A stretch of 64,000 nucleotides of DNA from an uncultured Myxococcales bacterium (lineage in GTDB: Bacteria; Myxococcota_A; Polyangia; Polyangiales; Polyangiaceae), in contig CALFEQ010000147.1 of assembly GCA_937949945.1 (NCBI GenBank), positions 1-64,000 of the forward strand, written 5' to 3'. The translations under genes and the position numbers were made by a program. Below are positions 58,308-64,000 of the stretch, piece by piece. Positions within the stretch are counted from its first letter, which is position 1, and the number at the start of each line of letters is the position of its first letter. The notes beneath the pieces are model-generated. The model did not search any database and was not told the DNA's origin. It was given only the letters and a program-made list of their open reading frames with translations.

Positions 58308-59330
58308 TCACGTCCGACCGACCGCAGGTTTTTCGCCCGCGATCGCCGCGGCCGGCGGCCGGGGTTTCCGCTGCACGGGGAGGACGAGCGCGAACGTGGA
58401 GCCCTTGCCCTCGGCGCTCTCGACCGTGATCCGCGCGCGATGGGCGCGGGCGACGTGCTTGACGATCGCGAGGCCGAGCCCCGTTCCCTCCTTGGTGCGC
58501 GAGAGGCGATCGTCGACGCGGTAGAACTTCTGGAAGATGCGTGCGTGCTCCGGTCGCGGGATGCCGCTGCCGTTGTCCGTGACCGCGATCGTCACGTGGT
58601 TCGGCGACCCGGTGACCTTCAGGCGGACGCGCGGCGGCGAGCCACCGTACTTCTGCGCGTTCGACAGGAGGTTGACGATCGCGCCGACCATCGCCGCCCG
58701 ATCCACGATGACGTCGGGCAGATCGGGCTCGACCTCGACGGCGAAGTCGAGATCCCCGCCCACCTGCTGGTGCGGCGCGTATGCGCGGAGGGCGTCCTCG
58801 ATGATGTCCGCCACCTTCTCGACTTTGAGCTCGTAGACCTTGCGCCCGGCTTCCATGCGCCCCCAGTCGAGGAGGCGCTCGATCATCTTCGAGAGGCGCT
58901 CGGCCTCGGCCATGAGCAAGGTCGTGCACTTCTCGCGCGTCGCGGCGTCGGCGTCCGATCGCTGGAGCGTCTCCGCGAAGAGCCGGATCGCCGTCAGCGG
59001 CGTGCGCAGGTCGTGGCTGACCTTCGAGACGAAGTCGGCCTGGAGCTCCGAGAGGTTCGCCTCGCGACGCAAGAACACGAGCACGAGGACGATGCCCGTG
59101 ATGGCGACCGACACGAAGCTCACCGTGAGGATCCCGAAGAGCAGGTTGATGCGCGCTTCGAGGAACATCAGGATGATGCCGATCGCGAGCAGCAGGACCG
59201 TCGGGATGATGACGAGGTAGACGAGGAGCTGGACGATGCGGCGATAGCCGAGGCGCTGGAGGTTCTTCGCCGTCACCTGACGGATGCGCTCTCCCGGGCT
59301 CGGCGAGCCCTGTTGCCGGTCGGTCGACAC
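58308..59330 (-). CDS. Membrane sensor histidine kinase
   Basis: This 340-residue kinase has two close membrane helices (about 33-57 and 63-87) with almost no loop between them, so sensing is within the membrane or cytoplasm. The HisKA motif VSHDLRTPLTAIRLFAETL carries His106. The ATPase part has NLLSNAQKYG, DNGSGIP and GTGLGLAI boxes. The C-terminal tail is basic. The start at GTG 59330 is chosen because GAGGGA lies directly before it; an internal start is possible. It is divergent from the cNMP-binding gene and upstream of the response regulator. Confidence 0.92.
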   Translation of the reverse strand: MSTDRQQGSPSPGERIRQVTAKNLQRLGYRRIVQLLVYLVIIPTVLLLAIGIILMFLEARINLLFGILTVSFVSVAITGIVLVLVFLRREANLSELQADFVSKVSHDLRTPLTAIRLFAETLQRSDADAATREKCTTLLMAEAERLSKMIERLLDWGRMEAGRKVYELKVEKVADIIEDALRAYAPHQQVGGDLDFAVEVEPDLPDVIVDRAAMVGAIVNLLSNAQKYGGSPPRVRLKVTGSPNHVTIAVTDNGSGIPRPEHARIFQKFYRVDDRLSRTKEGTGLGLAIVKHVARAHRARITVESAEGKGSTFALVLPVQRKPRPPAAAIAGEKPAVGRT

Positions 59331-59432
59331 TCCCTCGCGTATAGCACGCGGAAAAACGCGCGGTCGGCTCCCGCCGAGTGCCCCGGCGCCGCGCGCCCGT
59401 TTCGCGGCGACTCGTCGCGTTATCATCGGCCA

Positions 59433-60476
59433 ATGAGCGCCGAAAAGCGTGCCGTCCTCCGGCGTGTGAGCGCGTTCGCCGATCTCGGCGACGACGACCT
59501 CGACGCCGTCCTGCACGTGCTCGAGGCGCGGCGGGGGGCTCCGGGTGACGTCCTCTTCCGCGAAGGTGAGCCAGGAAACTCGTTGATGATCGTGCTCGAC
59601 GGAGAGCTCGTCGCACGCGTCCGCACGCCGAGCGGCACCGAGGAGAAGGTCGCACGGCTGGGGCCCGGAGAGGTCGTCGGCGAGATGGCGTTCATCGACG
59701 CCGAGCCGCGTTCCGCGACCGTCGCGGCAGCCGAGTCCGGGCCCGCCACCGTCCTCGAGTTCACGCGCGATGCGCTCGGACAGCTCTATGCCAGCGCCCC
59801 CCGCGTCGCAGCGGCGATCCAGAAGAACGTGCTGCTCGACGTCGCCCGCCGCCTGCGCGACGCCGGAGAGCGGCTCGCGTACGGCGTCGGGATGATGACC
59901 AGCCGAGGCGGGACGACCTCGCCCAGCCGCCCCGGCCGCGCGATCCGCGTCGACCAGCTCCGCGCGCTCCGCGCGCTCCGCGGTCATGCGGACGAAGACC
60001 TCGAGCTGCTCGCCTACATCTCGACGCTCCGCACCTACGCCGCGGGCGACGTGCTCGTGCGGCAGGGCGAGCCGGGCGAGACCTGCTTCCTCATCGCCGA
60101 CGGCGAGGTCGTGGTCACGCGCGACGGATCGCCCTCGCCCATCGCGACGCTCGGCCCGGGCGCGCTCGTCGGGCAGCTCGCCCTCATCGATCGCGCGCCG
60201 CGGTCGGCCACGGTCACCGCATCCCGCCCGACGATCGCGCTCGTGGTCGGGGGCGACAGCTTCGCGAACCTCGTGCGCTCCTCCTCGCGCATCGCGCTGC
60301 GGTTCCAGTGGCAGGTCGCCCTCGCGGGCGTGCGACAGCTCCGCGCCGCGACGCAGCGCATCGCCGCTACGCAGGCCTCCGTCGCGACCGGCGGACCTCG
60401 GATGCTCGACGACTGGGACGACTGGCACGCCGACGGTGCAGGCCCGGAGATCGCGCTCGCCGTCGAGCCGCGCTGA
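59433..60476 (+). CDS. Tandem cyclic-nucleotide-binding-domain protein
   Basis: This 347-residue protein has two cNMP-binding (CAP_ED) domains. The first (about 12-125) has GDVLFREGEPGNSLMIVLDGELVARV and GEVVGEMAFIDAEPRSATVAA. The second (about 180-300) has GDVLVRQGEPGETCFLIADGEVVVTR and GALVGQLALIDRAPRSATVTA. Both keep the phosphate-cassette Glu/Arg pattern (GE-ALID-PRSA). There is no DNA-binding domain, membrane segment or catalytic domain, so it likely acts as a cAMP/cGMP-regulated partner of another protein. It is divergent from the histidine kinase gene. Confidence 0.9.
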   Translation: MSAEKRAVLRRVSAFADLGDDDLDAVLHVLEARRGAPGDVLFREGEPGNSLMIVLDGELVARVRTPSGTEEKVARLGPGEVVGEMAFIDAEPRSATVAAAESGPATVLEFTRDALGQLYASAPRVAAAIQKNVLLDVARRLRDAGERLAYGVGMMTSRGGTTSPSRPGRAIRVDQLRALRALRGHADEDLELLAYISTLRTYAAGDVLVRQGEPGETCFLIADGEVVVTRDGSPSPIATLGPGALVGQLALIDRAPRSATVTASRPTIALVVGGDSFANLVRSSSRIALRFQWQVALAGVRQLRAATQRIAATQASVATGGPRMLDDWDDWHADGAGPEIALAVEPR

Positions 60477-60479
60477 CGG

Positions 60480-61331
60480 TCACCGAAGCGCGGCGAGCAT
60501 CACGTCGAGCGGCGGAGCGACGCCGAGCCAGAGCTCGAACGCGAGCGCGCCCTGACGCGCGAGCATGCCGAGCCCGCCCGCGGCCGCGAGACCGCGCTCG
60601 GCCGCGCGCTCGACGAACGGCGTCCGTGGAGGCGCGTAGACGACGTCGAGCACGACGGCGTCGCGCGGCACGGTCGCCCACGCGATGGCATCCGTGGCGA
60701 CGTCTCCCGGCGGGCCCCCGGCCATGCCGGCGGTCGTGGTCTGGACGATCGCGGCGAGATCGGACGGCTCCGGCGGGCGCGACGGCGCGGCGATCGGCTC
60801 GAAGGCGAGCGGTGCATCGGATCCGCTCGCGGAAAGGATCCGAGCGAGCGCCGGATCCTCGCGACGCCCGCGGACGATCACGCGCGCCACACCGAGCCTG
60901 CCGAGCGCGAAGATCGCGGCGCGCGCCGCGCCGCCCGTCCCGAGGACGATCGCCGATCGCCCGCGGAGCGCATCGCGGCTGCCCGCGAGCGCGACGAGCT
61001 CCTCGACGATCGCGGGCGCGTCCGTGTTGTGCGCGCGTACGCGGCCGTCGCTCGTGCGCACGAGCGTGTTGGCCGCGCCCGTCGCGCTCGCGCTCGGATC
61101 GACCTCGTCGACGAGCGAGAGCACGCGCGTCTTGTGCGGCACGGTCACGTTCAGACCGGCGAAGGCCCCGGCCCTGAGCGCCCCGACCCGCGCGGGGAGG
61201 TCGGCCTCGCTCGTCTCGATCTTCTCGTAGGCGTGGGGCATGCCGAGCGCGCGGTACGCGGCCTCGTGCATGGCGGGGCTCTTCGAGTGCGCGATCGGCG
61301 AGCCGATGACGGCGAAGCGGAGCGGCGTCAT
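60480..61331 (-). CDS. aroE: Shikimate dehydrogenase
   Basis: This 283-residue NADP-dependent enzyme reduces 3-dehydroshikimate to shikimate in aromatic amino-acid synthesis. It has the substrate motif SPIAHSKSPAMHEAAY, the catalytic Lys in GLNVTVPHK, NTDAPAIV, and the nucleotide-binding GTGGAARAAIFAL. The late GLGMLARQGALAFELW is typical. Length fits the family (270-290). Its ATG at 61331 overlaps the xseA stop by 4 nt (ATGA), and its stop lies 3 nt from the convergent cNMP gene's stop. Confidence 0.95.
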   Translation of the reverse strand: MTPLRFAVIGSPIAHSKSPAMHEAAYRALGMPHAYEKIETSEADLPARVGALRAGAFAGLNVTVPHKTRVLSLVDEVDPSASATGAANTLVRTSDGRVRAHNTDAPAIVEELVALAGSRDALRGRSAIVLGTGGAARAAIFALGRLGVARVIVRGRREDPALARILSASGSDAPLAFEPIAAPSRPPEPSDLAAIVQTTTAGMAGGPPGDVATDAIAWATVPRDAVVLDVVYAPPRTPFVERAAERGLAAAGGLGMLARQGALAFELWLGVAPPLDVMLAALR

Positions 61332-62986
61332 GGCTCGCCTCTCGTCGAGTCGCGATCGACCGCGTCCGGCGTCTTCGTGACCTCCGCCTCGAAGGCGCCG
61401 GCGGCCACGCGCACGTGCAGGGCGTCCCCGGGCGCGACCTCGCTCGCGGTGCGCACGGCGCGCCCGTCGGCGTGCGTGACGATCGCGTAGCCACGGGCGA
61501 GGACCTTGAGCGGGCTCATCGCGTCGAGACGTGCGACGAGGCTCGCGAGGCGATCCGAGCGCTCCTGGGCGATCCTCGGTGCGAGCTGCTCGAGGCGGCC
61601 CGAGAGCGCCGCGGCCCGCTGGCTCCGCTCGCGTACGAGCTCGCGGCCCGCCGTGGCGAGCCGCGAGGACCACTCCGAGACGCGCGCCCGATCACGCGCG
61701 ATTCGCTCGCGAGGGTGCGCCGCGCCCAGGCGCGTGGCGAGGCGCGAGGCGTCCTCCCGCTCGCGCGCGAGCCGCCGCGTCATGATGCGGCCGAGCCGCG
61801 CGACGTGCTCGTCGACGCGCTGCTGGGCGCTCGCGATGAGGAGGCGCGGATCCCGGAACGCCTGCGCGAGCCGTCCGAGGGCGACACGGTCCTCCGCGAT
61901 GCGCGCCTGCATGGCGCGGAGCAATCGACCGGTGCGCTCCTCGAGCAACCTGCGTCGCGCGGCTCCGTCCGGCACGACCATCTCCGCGGCCTGCGAGGGC
62001 GTCGCGGCGCGTGCGTCGGCCGCGAAGTCGACGAGCGTGACGTCGACCTCGTGCCCGACCGCGCTCACGACGGGGACGCGACACGCCGCGACCTCGCGGA
62101 CGACCATCTCGTCGTTGAACGCGGAGAGGTCGTCCTGCGAGCCGCCGCCGCGCCCCACGATGATGACGTCGACCGACTCGACCCGCTGGAGCATACGGAG
62201 CGCGCGCCGAATCGAGTCGGCGGCGCCGGCGCCCTGCACGGAGGCGGGCGCAAGGAGGATGTGCGCCCCGCCCCGCCGGAACGCGACCTTGCACACGTCG
62301 TGGATGACCGCTCCGTGCGCGCTCGTCACGACGCCGATGATGCGTGGATCGTGCGGCAGCGGCCGCTTCCTCTCCGGCGCGAACAGCCCCTCCGCCTTGA
62401 GCTTCGCCTTGAGCTGCTCGAGCGCCTCGAGCAGCGCGCCCTTGCCCGTGGGCTCGACGCGATCGCCGACGAACTGGAGCTTGCCGCGCGGCGGCCAATA
62501 CGTCGGCCTGCCCCGCACGCGGATGCGCGCTCCGTCCTTCACGAGGGAGCGGCTGCGCGGCGAGACCTGCGATCGGTAGAGGACGACGTCGATCATCGCG
62601 TCCTCCTTCTCGTCCTTCATGCAGAAGTAGACGTGCCCGCTCGACGCCGACCGCGCGCCGCTGACCTCGCCTTCGACCCACACGTCCTCGACGAACGTGC
62701 GATCGAGCGTCCGCCCGACGATGCGCCCGAGCTGCGCGACCGACAGCACGCGCGGCTCCGGCTTCGCGACCGGCAGCTCCGGCTTCGCGGCCGGCAGCGG
62801 GCGCGGCGACGGCACGGGCATCCACGATCCGGAAGGCGGCGGCGCGGCGCTCCGCTCGGTGGCCGGCGGGCCGTTCGACGCCGGCGCGGTGGGCGGAGCT
62901 TCGCTCGACTTCGGGGCGGGCTCCGGAGTCGAGTAGACGAAGTCGAACGACAGCGACTCGCCGGGTCGAGGACGACGCTCCGCCAC
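61328..62986 (-). CDS. xseA: Exodeoxyribonuclease VII large subunit
   Basis: This 552-residue nuclease subunit starts with a Pro/Ala/Ser extension of about 78 residues absent from E. coli XseA (456). The OB-fold (about 79-175, VLSVAQLGRIVGRTL, VWVEGEVS, GHVYFCMKDE) and the catalytic core RIIGVVTSAHGAVIHDV, IIVGRGGGSQDDLSAFNDE and VSAVGHEVDVTLVDFAADARAATPSQAAE follow. A long coiled C-terminal region binds small XseB subunits in other bacteria. xseB is not adjacent. The GTG start at 62986 is 4 nt after the small upstream gene. Confidence 0.95.
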   Translation of the reverse strand: MAERRPRPGESLSFDFVYSTPEPAPKSSEAPPTAPASNGPPATERSAAPPPSGSWMPVPSPRPLPAAKPELPVAKPEPRVLSVAQLGRIVGRTLDRTFVEDVWVEGEVSGARSASSGHVYFCMKDEKEDAMIDVVLYRSQVSPRSRSLVKDGARIRVRGRPTYWPPRGKLQFVGDRVEPTGKGALLEALEQLKAKLKAEGLFAPERKRPLPHDPRIIGVVTSAHGAVIHDVCKVAFRRGGAHILLAPASVQGAGAADSIRRALRMLQRVESVDVIIVGRGGGSQDDLSAFNDEMVVREVAACRVPVVSAVGHEVDVTLVDFAADARAATPSQAAEMVVPDGAARRRLLEERTGRLLRAMQARIAEDRVALGRLAQAFRDPRLLIASAQQRVDEHVARLGRIMTRRLAREREDASRLATRLGAAHPRERIARDRARVSEWSSRLATAGRELVRERSQRAAALSGRLEQLAPRIAQERSDRLASLVARLDAMSPLKVLARGYAIVTHADGRAVRTASEVAPGDALHVRVAAGAFEAEVTKTPDAVDRDSTRGEP

Positions 62987-62989
62987 GTG

Positions 62990-63262
62990 TCACACCACTT
63001 CGACGTCGACGACGTCGATGCCGCGGTTCGTCTCGAGGATGACGTTCGCCGTGCCCATGATGCGGGTGGAGGAGGGCTGCTCGATCACGTAGTCGGCGGT
63101 ACGCCGGAGATCGACCTGCTCCTTTCGATCGGCGGAGATGCCCGGAGGCAGCGCGAGCATGGGGCCGGCGAGCAGGAGCGCAGCCACGGCGACGAACGAA
63201 AGCTCCTCGCCCCCGATCGATCCCGGGATCAGTTCCTCGCGCGGAGGCTCGAGCTTCGACAT
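62990..63262 (-). CDS. Small membrane-associated protein upstream of xseA
   Basis: This 90-residue protein has an N-terminal polar part (MSKLEPPREELIPGSIGGEE) and one hydrophobic segment (about 21-42, LSFVAVAALLLAGPMLALPPG). A C-terminal polar domain of about 48 residues ends in a beta-like run IDVVDVEVV. It is not recognised as XseB (which lacks a membrane segment). It ends 3 nt before xseA and is probably in the same operon. ATG 63262 is preferred over 63298, which adds 12 basic residues. Confidence 0.65.
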   Translation of the reverse strand: MSKLEPPREELIPGSIGGEELSFVAVAALLLAGPMLALPPGISADRKEQVDLRRTADYVIEQPSSTRIMGTANVILETNRGIDVVDVEVV

Positions 63263-63409
63263 GCGCCGTAGCTTTCCCCCTCGCGGTCGGGCGCGCAAGC
63301 CTCGACGGGCGCGCCGAGGCCGGGCCGGGCCGCGCGTCGATCGCGAAGCGTCGACGCGCTACCCATCGGCCCGTTTCTCGGATAACGATGCTCGCTCGGA
63401 GAGCTCGAG

Positions 63410-64000
63410 ATGGCGTCCAAGTCCTTCAAGAAGGTGCTCGTCGCGAATCGCGGCGAGATCGCGGTCCGTATCACGCGCACCCTCCACGAGATGGGCATCC
63501 GCGCCGTCGCGATCTACTCGGACGTCGATCGCGCCGCGCTCCACGTCCGGCTCGCGGACGAGGCCTATCCCGTCGGCCCGGCCGCCGCAGCGGAGAGCTA
63601 CCTGCGGATCGACAAGGTCATCGACGTCGCCAAGCGCGCCGGCTGCGACGCCATCCACCCCGGCTACGGGTTCTTGAGCGAGAACCCCGAGTTCGCCGAA
63701 GCCTGCGAGCGCGCCGGCATCGTCTTCATCGGCCCGCCCGCGAGCGCGATGCGCCAGATGGGCTCGAAGACGGCGGCGCGCTCCAAGATGGCGGAGGCCG
63801 GCGTTCCGGTCGTTCCCGGCGCGACCTGCGAGACCACCGAGGAGGCGACGCGCGCCGCCTCGAAGATCGGCTACCCGGTCATGCTGAAGGCGGCCGCGGG
63901 CGGCGGCGGCAAGGGCATGCGCCTCGTCGCCTCGGAGAGCGAGATGGCGAGCGCGTGGGAGCGCGCCCGCAGCGAGGCCAAGAAGTTCTTCGGCGACGAC
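63410..64000 (+). CDS. Biotin carboxylase (N-terminal part, cut by window end)
   Basis: The first 197 residues of a biotin-carboxylase-family protein are present: the N-terminal domain motif KKVLVANRGEIAVRITRTLHEMGIRAVAIYSD, HPGYGFLSENPEFAEAC, and the start of the ATP-grasp domain with GYPVMLKAAAGGGGKGMR. This matches AccC and the biotin-carboxylase part of propionyl- or methylcrotonyl-CoA carboxylases. Which of these it is cannot be told from the part seen. The ATG is preceded by GGAGAG. Confidence 0.93.
   Translation, partial: MASKSFKKVLVANRGEIAVRITRTLHEMGIRAVAIYSDVDRAALHVRLADEAYPVGPAAAAESYLRIDKVIDVAKRAGCDAIHPGYGFLSENPEFAEACERAGIVFIGPPASAMRQMGSKTAARSKMAEAGVPVVPGATCETTEEATRAASKIGYPVMLKAAAGGGGKGMRLVASESEMASAWERARSEAKKFFGDD

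Overview
The window is 64 kb of very GC-rich DNA (roughly 70% by eye) with tightly packed genes on both strands. Its content suggests a member of the Myxococcota, probably a Polyangia-type soil bacterium. The signs are many cysteine-rich or Ala/Pro-rich lipoproteins, a soluble Ser/Thr kinase, an NtrC-type regulator, a caspase-fold protein, a GldG/DUF4340 ABC system and several LamG, SUMF1 and metzincin-type secreted proteins. This assignment is inference; no rRNA or other phylogenetic marker beyond L20/L35 is present. I saw no tRNA, rRNA, CRISPR array, insertion sequence or prophage.

Layout. 1-4.3 kb (minus): a J-domain protein and an unusual Hsp70 with a long proline-rich insertion, then two paralogous Cys-rich lipoproteins. 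4.7-11.9 kb (minus): an ATP-grasp ligase and the glutamate synthase genes gltB-gltD. 12-15.3 kb: a DUF2314-like membrane protein (+) and a metzincin-type lipoprotein (-). 15.7-22.2 kb (+): a likely operon of a class A PBP, an FG-GAP-like secreted protein, a Tat-exported solute-binding-like protein and a four-CBS protein. 22.3-24.4 kb (minus): rplT and rpmI without infC, a repeat-rich gap, and a GH25 lysozyme lipoprotein. 24.7-28.8 kb (+): a compact cluster of caspase/beta-barrel protein, Cys-rich lipoprotein, ECF-like sigma factor and zinc-finger anti-sigma factor. 28.8-36.3 kb: a GuaB1-type IMPDH-family enzyme, a Ser/Thr kinase, a small lipoprotein, an SGNH lipoprotein, a phosphohexomutase and a Cys-rich lipoprotein. 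36.3-39.8 kb (minus): a sigma-54 activator and an ABC-F ATPase. 40.1-42.8 kb (+): a DppB/DppC permease pair in which DppB carries a helical insertion. 42.9-46.7 kb: a thioredoxin-rhodanese fusion, a Fur-family regulator, 5-formyl-THF cyclo-ligase with a Dam-type methylase, a small membrane protein and a DHFR-family reductase. 47.2-50.1 kb: a PilZ-TM protein, a TraB-like membrane protein, a frameshifted remnant and a LamG lipoprotein. 50.1-55.7 kb (minus): a four-gene ABC/GldG/DUF4340 operon with every junction overlapping. 55.9-64 kb: a SUMF1 lipoprotein, a DUF3293 protein, a histidine kinase/response regulator pair, a tandem cNMP-binding protein, the operon of a small protein, xseA and aroE, and the start of a biotin carboxylase.

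How the genes fit together. Translational coupling (ATGA, GTGA or TGATG overlaps) joins gltB-gltD, sigma/anti-sigma, dppB-dppC, dam-fcl, the four ABC/GldG genes, and xseA-aroE. The most system-like region is the caspase cluster: a secreted caspase fold fused to a predicted outer-membrane barrel, encoded with its own sigma factor and an anti-sigma factor whose outer domain resembles DUF4384, a domain often seen with bacterial caspases. A family of 7-bp CTGGAGC-like tandem repeats recurs at gene ends between 40 and 47 kb. Large open frames opposite real genes are a by-product of high GC and were not annotated.
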